64,000 nt of DNA. Source: Stentor coeruleus (Eukaryota > Ciliophora > Heterotrichea > Heterotrichida > Stentoridae). Location of the stretch: NCBI GenBank assembly GCA_001970955.1, contig MPUH01000205.1, forward strand, positions 1 to 64,000. The letters run 5' to 3'. This document shows positions 1 to 9,152 of this stretch, one piece after another. Position 1 is the stretch's first letter, and every line of letters begins with the position of its first letter. The position numbers and the translations under genes are program-made. The notes under the pieces were generated by a model. It was not told where the DNA came from. It ran no database searches and saw only the letters and a program-made list of their open reading frames with translations.

Positions 1-197
1 GACATGATCTTTTTCTTTTCCAAGGTTACACCTTTCATTTGCAGATTATGTTTATGAATAGGTCAGCTGCTGTTTTCATTTTTGCACACCTTTCTTTAAA
101 TGCTTCTAACTTGAGATTATGTTTTATAAGTCATCAAAAAGTCTATAAGATAGGATCATAAACTTTAATAATATGGTGTAAAATTTTTATATAAAAA

Positions 198-2276
198 ATG
201 AAAACACCCAAGCTTGCTTTCATAATCTTCATTTACATCTTCATCCTCTACTATTACTTCAACAATAAAAAGGCTCTAAAGCGCCAATACGAAGAAATAT
301 TCCCTCCTCTGTTTTCCGAAACTAACAAAAACATCATATCAGTGACGAAAATGCAAAAAGAAAAAAGTGGCAAATCCATTGATGAAATCCCTTTAATACC
401 AAATAATGAGTTTATTTATGATCCTGATGACTTTCAAATTGATGATACAGACAAACTTAAAAATCTTGATCTTTGGTGCAAGCCTGATAGTTTTGGCTAT
501 ACCATTGAAAGAGGTAATGAGATTTTTCCATATCATGGATATCCAAAATGTTCACAAGTAAATGGGCAAATGGATACTTATGCGCATATTGATAGAGAAA
601 ATAACGAGGTTTATATGAATTGTCCTGAGAATACAAATCAAGAAATTATTATAGGACCTTATGATAATAGCAAGATTATATATAGAGAAGAGGGACATAA
701 GAAATGGAAAACTAAAGAGTATAAAGATCCGATTTCAGCTACAGGTGTTGAGTTTGTTCTTGGGAAATGCAAGAAAGATGATGGGTTGTTTTTGCAAGGG
801 GATATGAACCCGATATTTAATAAAACTGCTTATGAGAAAGCTTTGAAGAAAGTTGAAGGGAAACCTAAGATTGTTTATTTTTTAACACTTGATTCTTTGT
901 CTCGAAGACACTTTTTCCGTAAACTTCCAACTGTGATTAATTTCATGAATGACCTTAACAAAAACTCATCTTATTCTGTTTTTGACTTTAAACTTCATAA
1001 CAATATGGCTGATACATCTCCAAGAAACCAAGTTCCAATTTTCTCAGGGGATAATACTTATAGTGAATATAAAATAAAAAATAAAAATCAAGATATATTA
1101 AAAGAAAAAAGCTTATGGTATAAACTTAGAGAAAAAGGATATATATCATATTTAGGTTTTGAAGATTGTGATGGAAGTTTTCTAAATTATATTGGCCGAT
1201 ATCCAGATGTTGAATATTCAGCAGGACCTTTTTACTGTGCGGTTGAAACATTTACAGAAAGCGGCTTTAGAAAAGAAAATACAGTCCAAAGGTGTATTGG
1301 AGGCCACCAAACACATTATTTTATTTTGAATTTTACTGATACAATTGTTGATATGAACTATGGGGCTAACTTGATGCTTTATAATCATTTAAATGCAGCT
1401 CATGAATATACAGGCCAGCATGCTGAAACTTTGAACGACGACATAACTGAATATCTGCAGAATTTTATAAAAAAATACGGTAAAGACTACGAATTGTTGA
1501 TATTTTTGCAAGCTGACCATGGGATGAGATATGGCGCTTTTTTCCATGAACTCGACGCTTACCAAGAAAACAAGCTTCCAGCTTTTTTTTTAATAGCAAG
1601 TAAGAGTCTACTAGAAAAATATCCTTATTCATATCATACTCTTACTATAAACACTGAAAGGTTAACATCTAAAATGGATTATAGGAAAACAGTTCTTGCT
1701 ATGGAAAATATCATAGAAGAAAGCGTAAAATCTGTTGACCTTTTCTCAGAAACTGCATCAAAATCTCGTACTTGCACTCAAATGGGTATTAGACCTTGGG
1801 ACTGTGCCTGTCTTAAAATGATAGAAATTAAAAAACCTTCAAAGAAAATAAAAAATTTAGTAGAATTCTTGAAAGACTATGCTGAAAATCTTATAAACTC
1901 TCAAAGCTACTCTTTTAATAAATATCCTCAAGGCAAAGTATGTAAAAAAATACATTTGGATGATGTGGAGAAAATTTATCATACTGGGATTAATAATGTT
2001 GAAGAACTTTATAAGTTAGAAATCACTTCGGAAACTAGGGAAAATCTTAAATTCCAAATAACTTATTCTTTAGTTTCTGATGGAAAATATATGGAAGCTA
2101 CAAAGAGAAGATATAGATATGAAAGCACATCGTATTTACACTATCCAATTAAAATTAGGGTATATGATATTTAGATTTTAGCCATATCAAGAATGGATAC
2201 TTATGCTGGACCTTGTGAACTGATTGCTAGAAATGCAGGAATCGTCCCTGAACTCTGTGCTTGTCAAGAAGCTTAA
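198..2276 (+). CDS. DUF229-family membrane phosphatase-like protein, with one 15-nt intron
   Basis: Predicted type II membrane protein of 687 aa after splicing. A hydrophobic segment at residues 6-22 is a signal anchor and the rest should face the lumen or outside. The body matches DUF229, in the alkaline phosphatase/sulfatase superfamily: the LTLDSLSRRHF segment carries the nucleophile-type Ser, NHLNAAHEYTG follows, and LQADHGMRYG is the metal-binding DHG motif. The frame meets a TAG at 2172-2174, but this TAG is the last triplet of a 15-nt GT...AG intron (2160-2174). Splicing it out continues the frame for 33 residues, including the Cys-containing tail PELCACQEA, to a TAA at 2274. The substrate is unknown; a phospho- or sulfo-glycan is possible. 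Family call good, function not established. Confidence 0.82.
2160..2174 (+). other. 15-nt intron in the DUF229 gene
   Basis: The sequence gtatatgatatttag has GT and AG ends and is 15 nt long. It is a multiple of three and carries an in-frame TAG, so retention would end the protein early. Removing it joins two coding-looking blocks in frame. The length matches the introns known from Stentor. Confidence 0.85.
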
Positions 2277-2400
2277 TTAATTATTTACTCTTACACATTT
2301 ATGGATATTTATATATGATTTGGATATGCAATCATAATTTAGACAATTATTTATTGCTTGTTTGAATATGAGTGAAAATGTTTATAATTTATATAATATT

Positions 2401-2465
2401 TCAATAGATGTTTGTTTTTAGTATTATTTTTATATAATATTTCAATAGATGTTTGTTTTTAATAT
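2401..2465. repeat. 41-nt tandem duplication
   Basis: The block beginning tcaatagatgtttgttttta recurs 41 nt later (2401 and 2442) with almost no change. There is no N between the copies. It may be a real tandem duplication or an assembly slip. Confidence 0.7.
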
Positions 2466-2630
2466 TATAATAAGTGTAGCAATAAGTATTTCTAAATTTA
2501 TGATATTATTATATGTATTTCAAAATACCCTATTTTAAAGACTTTACATAGGATATCATACAAAAAATTACTCTTTATTTATTTTAACATACAAATCATT
2601 GCTGATTATTGTAATAAGTTTAGTAGCAAT

Positions 2631-2763
2631 CCTGAACTAAATAAAGAGTCACATAGCCAGCGACAACGAGTGGTTTAATATACTGAATCTGCCTAAAGAA
2701 AGAGATCGTAGGACAAACAAACTTCGATCGGACAAGGTTTAAACCATGCCACCCACTTTAAAC
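2631..2763 (+). mobile_element. SINE-like dispersed element, copy 1
   Basis: This 133-bp sequence recurs at 38693-38837 with about ten substitutions and one 12-nt indel. The copy is bracketed by an exact 12-base direct repeat, tttagtagcaat (2619-2630 and 2764-2775), which reads as a target-site duplication. Inside, tggtttaa can pair with ttaaacca, and GATC-containing arms can form a second hairpin. There is no open reading frame, terminal inverted repeat or poly-A tail. A Pol III-type SINE is the best guess, although the A/B-box matches are poor. An inserted non-coding RNA copy is the alternative. Confidence 0.6.
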
Positions 2764-2965
2764 TTTAGTAGCAATATAAAAAAAAAAGCCACTCAATCAT
2801 TTACCCTATAATTAACCAAAAAATTTTATCAGGCTAAATCAGATTAAACTCACATTAAGTCCAACTTTTAAATTTTTCATAGTATTTTCACAACTTCCTC
2901 TACAATCCCATCCCAATTTTTCTTATAAAAATATCATTTTTACTCTCTACTTATCCTTTAGGAAT

Positions 2966-3460
2966 TTAGCATGTTTCATCATGGAATTCCCAGCTTTGAT
3001 CTTTTGACCTCTGACCTTTAGTGGTCCTCACGACTTCTTTATCATCTTTTGGTTTTTTTTTATTCTTAGCACTAGCAAGCATGGAAATTATACTCAATAC
3101 AGTGCTTGCAACAGTAAAACTAGGTCTCCATCCTATTTAAATCTAACCACTATGCAAAGATGAAAGGCAAATAAATCCATTCGAATAAACATGTTCATGA
3201 ACTGGGGGCTTTCCAACAAACACTACTTCTGGTGATTCAACAGGCTAAATATTCTATACATAAGTATCATCAAATGTAAAATTCAGTCTAAATATATTTT
3301 ACGCATACTTTTCACCCGTGTAAATGCAATCTTCTGGGGCACTAAAAATAACTCTCCATTTTAACTCTTCATCCTCTGAAGGGATAACTTCAAAAGATGA
3401 ATGGTCACGTTTAATTTGAACTAATTCCTTCTCAAGTCTGCGACATGCTCTTGAACGCAT
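2966..3460 (-). CDS. UBE2W: ubiquitin-conjugating enzyme E2 W-like, three 15-nt introns
   Basis: Spliced, this encodes 149 aa, close to human UBE2W at about 151. The UBC fold runs the whole length. The active-site Cys is residue 88 in HVYSNGFICLS. The C-terminus SWEFHDETC closely matches the WWYHDDTC ending typical of UBE2W. UBE2W enzymes attach ubiquitin to the alpha-amino group of disordered N-termini. The reading frame appears only when three 15-nt introns (3288-3302, 3245-3259, 3133-3147) are removed; each contains in-frame stops, so no long ORF is visible. The start ATG at 3458-3460 gives an N-terminal helix typical of E2s. It is convergent with the DUF229 gene. Confidence 0.9.
3133..3147 (-). 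other. UBE2W intron 3 (15 nt)
   Basis: On the minus strand it reads gttagatttaaatag. Removal creates SLHSGWRPSF just after the active-site Cys, the position of the E2 GW.P motif. It contains in-frame TAG and TAA if retained. Confidence 0.85.
3245..3259 (-). other. UBE2W intron 2 (15 nt)
   Basis: On the minus strand it reads gtatagaatatttag. Removal joins FDDTY to PVESPEVVF, matching the E2 pattern of strand 3 leading to strand 4. It contains in-frame TAG if retained. Confidence 0.85.
3288..3302 (-). other. UBE2W intron 1 (15 nt)
   Basis: On the minus strand it reads gtaaaatatatttag. Removal joins KYA to LNFTFDDTY in frame, as expected for an E2 fold. If retained it gives an immediate in-frame TAA. 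Confidence 0.85.
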
Positions 3461-4503
3461 TATAGTTATTTATATAAAATTTGTCAAAAAATATTCCATA
3501 TAAGGGGGCTAGGCTAGTTGATAAAAATATATGGACAACAAAAAATGATAAAAGAAGATTAATCCTAAATGAGGTATAGAAATTAGGATTTTGATGAAGA
3601 AAAAATACTTTTTTTAGGAGGTTAAGGGTTTATAGATAAAATTTTTATGTGTTGTGGGATAACAGAAATGAATAGGTGTTTGAAAAAAAAATTTTTTTTA
3701 ATATAGAGTTTTTATGTTAAATTTATTGAGCCTTTAGCTTTTTGTGGAGTAGTTTTTGTAGAAATTTATTGGAAATATTGGTGGTTTTTTATTTTAGAAG
3801 CAGAGATTGTGATGGCTGAGATGATTGGGTTGTTATTAGTTATGAAATTATTGAGATCTTTCAAACTCCTTTCAAAAATTGGTGAAGGCTGACTTCAACT
3901 CTAATTCTAATATAATCATATAAAAAAGTAATATTATAAACTATGGCATTTATCTTTAAATATATAAATTTCCAAGATTCAGCTAGAAAATANATCATAT
4001 AAAAAAGTAATATTATAAACTATGGCATTTATCTTTAAATATATAAATTTCCAAGATTCAGCTAGAAAATAATAAAAATTATTATTTCACAATAGTCATT
4101 CTTAAATATTCAATCTGAAATTCATTATCTTTTATCAAAGCATAAAATACTTATCATAATCATTAGCTTAATTTTATCTATTCTTTCAATAAAAATCCTT
4201 AGAAATCAATAACTTTATTTCATACTATCTGAACATTACTATAAAATCCACACCTTATAAACTTTTCCTATATTTCCCTTATCTTATTACCAAATTTCTT
4301 TCAGTCTTCAACATGATTCTTGAAAATTTGCACTTAATGCATGTCAAACACACAAAGTCAATGATATTTTTTTTTATAAAACACATTTCTACTTTGAAAT
4401 CACAATTTCAGTATAAAAGCATCATCTAGACAATCAAAAAATGCTGATTTTTTTGTAAACTATTAGAAAAAATAATATTAAATAAATTACATCAACTTAG
4501 TTA
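3461..4503. other. intergenic: AT-rich, contains a single-N join
   Basis: Lies between the UBE2W start and the cyclin stop. It contains the N-flanked duplication at 3915-4071. I saw no gene, RNA or other repeat. Confidence 0.6.
3915..4071. repeat. N-joined 78-nt direct duplication (probable assembly artefact)
   Basis: 3915-3992 is repeated exactly at 3994-4071 around a single N at 3993. The same architecture recurs six more times in the window, which argues for unmerged contig overlaps. Confidence 0.85.
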
Positions 4504-5073
4504 TTAAAATGTGAAAAAAGCACTCAATTCGGAAAAACTTTCATTTGTTTCACAAGTTGTCATCTCACCATCTTCAACATCGTATAAATCTCCGAATTCA
4601 TCTATATCTTGTTCTTTTCTTAAGGCAATCTCTATTTTCCCTGCCTCTAATAGATAGTTTTCTGTATCGTCATAATGTAAGTAGTTTATTTTCCACTGAC
4701 ATACATCTAAAAGTACTGTTTCTAGAGTCATCAATTCACCTGGCTTAAACCCACCCACCTTTTCTATCTGTATATTCGTAGCTGGACAATCTGTACAGAA
4801 TTTATAACTAATTGCTAATGCTGTAAAAACCAGCCTATGAACATTAAACAAAGTCATTTCCTCATAGGCTTTTTCAAGGATTATAAATGCATAAACAAGT
4901 AAGTCTTCCTCTGAGTTCATTTGGTATAGGAAATGCTCAACAAAATTCTCCAGTTTCATTGGCATCGGCTTTATAAGATTGAAATTGTGAGCCCAGCTCT
5001 GGAACTCTTTTCTCCCATCATTAAGCTTCACGTGTTTTAAAATCTCACTTGCAAAGCCAGCTGCTATAGACAT
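4504..5073 (-). CDS. PHO80-like (P/U-type) cyclin
   Basis: A 189-aa protein with one cyclin box of the PHO80 family. After an N-terminal helix, DLLVYAFIILEKAYEE is followed by NVHRLVFTALAISYKFCTD, the cyclin-box core in which the Lys and downstream Glu contact a CDK. LMTLETVLLDVCQWKINYL then forms the last helices. The acidic tail (about residues 150-180) is not part of the fold. Such small cyclins partner PHO85/CDK5-type kinases and in protists often act in cell cycle or nutrient signalling; the partner here is unknown. The ATG follows a stop-rich AT tract, and length is normal for the family. Confidence 0.82.
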   Translation of the reverse strand: MSIAAGFASEILKHVKLNDGRKEFQSWAHNFNLIKPMPMKLENFVEHFLYQMNSEEDLLVYAFIILEKAYEEMTLFNVHRLVFTALAISYKFCTDCPATNIQIEKVGGFKPGELMTLETVLLDVCQWKINYLHYDDTENYLLEAGKIEIALRKEQDIDEFGDLYDVEDGEMTTCETNESFSELSAFFTF

Positions 5074-6511
5074 ATTTATTAACCATCCACATTTTTAGTT
5101 TTATTATATATTTTGAAATTACAAGGATTTGTTAAATAACCTTTTCCTAGTCTTTGTGTTGTTTAATTCACAATAAAAAACTATAATGAAAAGTATGAGT
5201 TTATAAGAAAAAAATAGACTGAGTCATTTTTTTTTGTAAAGTTTTAAAGATTAGATGAGGTTGGGTTATAAGTTCTGATAAGAGCTTGTGTGAAAAAGGT
5301 AGGATTGAGCTTGATATGGAAAATTACCATATTTATGAAAATTGGGTTCTAGAGCACTTTTTTTGGCGAAAAATTTTCTTAAGGGGTTAGAGCAAGGCTT
5401 TTTGTGTCAAATGCTCAGAGTTAATACTTCAAGTTGAAGGCTAGCTTAGAGAAAATTTTTGTTTGAGTTTATAAAAAACTGGAGAACCTTAGGGATTGTG
5501 ACGATGAAGATAAGCTTGGCTAAGATCTCAGCTTTTTATTAAACTTGATTAACATTCATTCCTAAGAAAACATTATAACTGCATATATGTTATTAATAAT
5601 GGTTGACTTTACTGACTTACTTACAAACTTATCTAAATTAACTATGGAACTATTCTAGATAGAATTATTTTCCTATTAGGATTATATATTTTTAATCTAT
5701 TTGAGTAAGGAAAATTAGTATAAAAAGAAAATCTCCTTACAAATCTTGCATGAATCAGTCAATTTTAGTGCAAGGCAAGTCAAAATCTTTATTATAAATA
5801 CATATTATAATGCTTAAATGCAAGCTTATAAAGAGAAAATTTTTGAAATGCATAAGAAAAATTATTCCTAGCCGAATAAATGGCTTTTCATTATATTTCT
5901 TTTCCTTATTGGAAAATACTTGATAACTATACTTCATTTAAAAAACTTTATAATGAAAATAAACTTGAATAAAGCTAATTTCAATGATTTAATTATTAGA
6001 AAAAGTGGATTATATCTATTGATTTCTTGTTTTCACAAAAATTAATATTTTATCTAAATGCACTTTAAATAAAAATCTTCACCTTATTTCACAGCTAAAA
6101 TTACAATTATTTTTGACAAATTCCTTACTTATTACTAGTCCAAACTTAAATTTCATAAATCCATTTTCCATATTGGAAATGTTACAATTGTATACTTAAA
6201 GTTATATAATTAAACCCACATAAAACACAAACTCATAATTCATAAAACAGTCTTCTATAATCCTCCTACCAAAATCAAAAAAACTTCCTAATCTCAAATA
6301 TCCAAATCTCAAAACCTTTCTGATTTCCAAATACAAAAAATTATACGAAATACTTTCAAAAGTCCCTAATCTCATAAAATCATTCAAAACCTTAACCAAA
6401 CTTCTACCAAAAACCAAAAAATTTCTATCTAGCCCCATCTTCAAAAAAAAACAAACTCTTTTCTCTTCAATACAAAGGAAAAATGAAGTTATTATAAAAG
6501 GTTAAATAGCA
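5074..6511. other. intergenic: no convincing gene
   Basis: A 1.4-kb AT-rich stretch between the divergent cyclin and Alba genes. The half next to the cyclin start (about 5210-5520) is C-poor on the plus strand. The half next to Alba (about 6220-6480) is G-poor. Short open frames in the G-poor tract have skewed composition and no recognisable domain. Nothing else was seen. Confidence 0.55.
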
Positions 6512-6844
6512 ATGGACAAGAAAAATGAAGTAAGAGTCAGTCACGGAAAGCCTCACACAGTGTACGTAGGTGCATCAAAAGAAATTCTCAAAGAGACTGG
6601 CTCTGTTGAACTCCATGGTCTAGGAGAAGCATGTTCTAATGTTGTTCGTGCAGCTGAGATGCTCTGCTCATTAGGATATGCAGTTCTAGATAAATTCGAG
6701 ACTATAAGCGTGAGTGAACCAGATAGAAATCAAATCTTAAGAGTTAGAAACAAAGTTGTCATTAAACTTCTTAGAGGGGAGAATTTTGACAAAGCCTACA
6801 ACGATTTTAAGAACTCAAAAGCTGTCAAAAAGCCCGAAAACTAA
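6512..6844 (+). CDS. Alba-domain nucleic-acid-binding protein
   Basis: A 110-aa single-domain protein. VSHGKPHTVYVGASKEILKE is followed by GSVELHGLGEACSNVVRAAEMLCSLGY, the Alba strand-helix core, and then RNKVVIKLLRGENFDKAY. Alba proteins bind RNA or DNA as dimers. In protists this Rpp20/Rpp25-like clade is linked to RNase P/MRP and to mRNA regulation; which role applies here cannot be told. The start is supported by in-frame upstream stops and a normal domain N-terminus. The upstream 250 bases are strikingly G-poor. Confidence 0.85.
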   Translation: MDKKNEVRVSHGKPHTVYVGASKEILKETGSVELHGLGEACSNVVRAAEMLCSLGYAVLDKFETISVSEPDRNQILRVRNKVVIKLLRGENFDKAYNDFKNSKAVKKPEN

Positions 6845-7346
6845 GTAGATTTAATCGTTTAGGCATTTTAGTATAGAAAAATATTCTTGAGGAAGTTGGA
6901 ATTTTATCGGAATTTGCCACGTGGCAATATAGGATTTAGATAGAAATGCCCAAAACCCAAAAAGAGCATTTTGGCCTTAGGTATGCTTTAGATGAATATA
7001 TTTGGATTTTAGGATTTCAGAGGTTAAAGAATAGTTTTGGATGAAAGGTAAGTGAATGATCGTTGGTTTTTGGGTTAGGGTTGATTGGATATAGAATTAC
7101 TTTTTGAAAAAAGTATGTGATTTATTGAGGCCTTTTAGTATTTTTGTAGCTTTGAAACTTCATATCGTCACTTACAAGGCTATCTTTATAAAGCATTAAC
7201 AAGGGCTGGACAATAGTCAAGCGATAATTCCTAACTAATACTAATACTAATCTTTATAAAACATAATCCTTTCTTCCCATAGTAAAAATTAATATCTTTA
7301 TTCAAATATCGAAATGATAATTTTCTCTTATCTCTATATAATAAAA
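6845..7346. other. intergenic: possible LINE 3' tail
   Basis: Downstream of Alba the plus strand is G-rich and C-poor. At about 7215-7255 the sequence gcgataattccta followed by taatactaat-type units resembles the 3' end of the LINE fossil near 21586 (there on the opposite strand). It may be a heavily 5'-truncated copy. Nothing else was seen. Confidence 0.4.
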
Positions 7347-8530
7347 ATGCACTTGCAGAAAAAAAAAAGAATTATTGTCCTTACTGTTGAAGAGTTCGCC
7401 TTTGAAAAGTCACGTCTAGAAAAAATCCAAAATCTTTATAATTTTGTTTTCATAGAAATTGAATAAGAGTATTTTATTGAAGAAGGCTTTATCTTTAGCG
7501 AAAAAGCTATGATTATCACACCTAATATCTACACTTACCTCAACTTCCAAAGAAACCTTCTATTAGCAAAACTCTCCCAAGTGCCTAAAGAAAACCAAGT
7601 AAAAATTATTTTATTTGAATTAGAACTTCTTATTAGAATCATAAAAGATTTGCTAAAATCATATATTTATGGTTTTAAAAGCAATAATTACTGCTATAAT
7701 ACCATAGCTAAGATAATGAGAAAAGAGTTAATATTATGTGATTGTATACTCAAAAAAGATAAAAAGAATTTTTATTTTGGAATTATAGGAGCTGGGTATG
7801 ATGCTTGAAAGGAATCAGAGGTTAGATGATGAGATGAAGTTCATAAAATCGATGATTTATAAGGACTTTTCGAATTTCAGTTCATGGGACTATAGGACAA
7901 AGGTTGTTAAAAGAAATCCTCAGACCAAGTACCTATTGAGTTCTTTAAAATTGAACTATCAATACTAAAAAATGCATATTTTACCTGCACTAATGATCAA
8001 AATTGTGTTAAAAAGCACAAATCAGCTGCCTTAGATATTAACCTCCAGTTAATTTAGCTAATTTGCCTTATATATGATTACCTTATAAATTTTACGGTAA
8101 AAACATCTAAGGTAACTCTACATCTTTTAACCCAAAATTGTTAATATCTCGTCAAGAGCTTATAAAAACTGTCCTGATAAGCTAATCCTAGGTTCTTCAA
8201 ATATTATTTTTGGACTTAGTTCAAATTTCTGATGGCAATCTGCTGATAGAACTTGGGAGCATATGCATATAAAATTTTTCCCTATTATGGTAGTTTATCA
8301 TAAGAAAGCCTTTACTAATGCTGTGGAAATCAGATTAAACTCAGTAAACACAAAATTCTAAGATTTTAATAAGAAGTGCACTTTTACTAATCTTATATAC
8401 AAATACTAATACCAAAAAACTAATGATGAGTATAAATTTAAAGCTGATAAACTAGAAGACATCGAGATTTTGAGCAGGAACTGGGCTACATAAACAAATT
8501 ATTAGATATTGAAGAAGAAGATATCAATTA
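7347..8530 (+). pseudogene. decayed Rab geranylgeranyltransferase alpha-subunit gene
   Basis: The protein family attaches geranylgeranyl groups to Rab GTPases. From an ATG at 7347 the frame reads LTVEEFAFEKSRLEKIQNLY, then PNIYTYLNFQRNLLLAKLSQ, then DFSNFSSWDYRTKVVKRNP (7841-7920) and NAYFTCTNDQN. These are successive prenyltransferase-alpha repeats in the order of RabGGTA. Later pieces (about 8230-8360 and 8460-8520) look like the insert domain and the segment after it. The copy is broken: an in-frame TAA lies at 7464-7466, the frame shifts near 7780 where WNYRSWV should follow, and more shifts come after 7940. No 15-nt introns account for these breaks. A functional copy presumably exists elsewhere in the genome. 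Confidence 0.8.
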
Positions 8531-8897
8531 AGTCTTACTTAGAAAACCAAAATCGTTGAAGTCCTCAGTTTTTCCATACCAGGGTCAAAATATTTGATCA
8601 TCTGTAGACTGATACAAGCGTCTAATCCAAAAAAACCCTTCGGCATAGAGTTTTTCACTAAAACTAGCTTGACTCTTTTCCCTTTTTAAAACTTTATCGC
8701 AAAAGCCAAATATTCATCAAACCTAAAACTTAAAGGTAAACATTTAAGACTTGGCAAATTTACTAAATAAGTGTGTTTTTATGTCTTTTCTATAAAACAT
8801 CAAAAAAAGTGTAAATATAATAGTTAGATTTAAATGAAAATGGATCAGCATATAAGAAAGATTCACATCTAAAATGATTGTGCTTGGTTATTAAAAA
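8531..8897. other. intergenic
   Basis: Short AT-rich gap between the RabGGTA relic and the small tail-anchored ORF. Its first part may be the unrecognisable end of the relic. No other signal was seen. Confidence 0.4.
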
Positions 8898-9152
8898 ATG
8901 GATTTCGAGAATGAAAGCATAAGCGAAAGTGAGGATGAGACAGACACATTCCCACTGCAGTACCAAGAAGTAGACTCCTCCCTATTAGGCACTGCAGTGT
9001 TTATAAAAAATGTACAGATAGAGCCTGGGGAAATTGTACTTTTATATGTGCATTCACAGGTGGAGGAAGCGAAGAGACCTGATATCAAACTTGTTATTAT
9101 TGTTTTTGGAGTGTTAGTAACATTCTCTTCAATGATAGTATTAAGCTTTTAA
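8898..9152 (+). CDS. small acidic tail-anchored protein, unrecognised
   Basis: An 84-aa frame with a very acidic N-terminus (residues 1-20), a mixed middle, and a hydrophobic C-terminal segment (about residues 65-84, LVIIVFGVLVTFSSMIVLSF) preceded by charged residues. This is the layout of a tail-anchored membrane protein. Codon use looks coding, unlike the AT-rich flanks. I recognise no family. It could be a genuine small gene or a chance frame, and no neighbour suggests a role. Confidence 0.45.
   Translation: MDFENESISESEDETDTFPLQYQEVDSSLLGTAVFIKNVQIEPGEIVLLYVHSQVEEAKRPDIKLVIIVFGVLVTFSSMIVLSF

Larger units (their letters stand above)
2277..2965. other. intergenic: short tandem repeat and SINE-like insertion
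   Basis: The stretch lies between the convergent DUF229 and UBE2W genes and is AT-rich. It holds a 41-nt tandem duplication (about 2401-2465) and the 133-bp SINE-like element at 2631-2763. No other coding signal was seen. Confidence 0.6.

Noticed and set aside
1-197. Minus-strand piece reading LKLEAFKERCAKMKTAADLF
   Set aside because: It is short, preceded by stops and without a start or homologue; possibly relic coding sequence but not supportable as a feature.
2636-2760. SINE-like element as a tRNA-derived or snRNA gene
   Set aside because: No clear A and B boxes and no match to U1-U6, SRP or RNase P landmarks; only the repeat and the flanking duplication are solid.
5755-5937. 60-aa minus-strand frame
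   Set aside because: Short, AT-driven, no recognisable motif and no supporting context.
6202-6444. 80-aa minus-strand frame upstream of Alba
   Set aside because: It lies in the G-poor flank, which keeps one strand free of stops by composition. It is rich in Phe/Leu/Arg with no domain.
7509-7808. 99-aa plus-strand frame as a stand-alone gene
   Set aside because: It is the middle of the decayed RabGGTA gene; the upstream and downstream parts of the same protein are readable around it.
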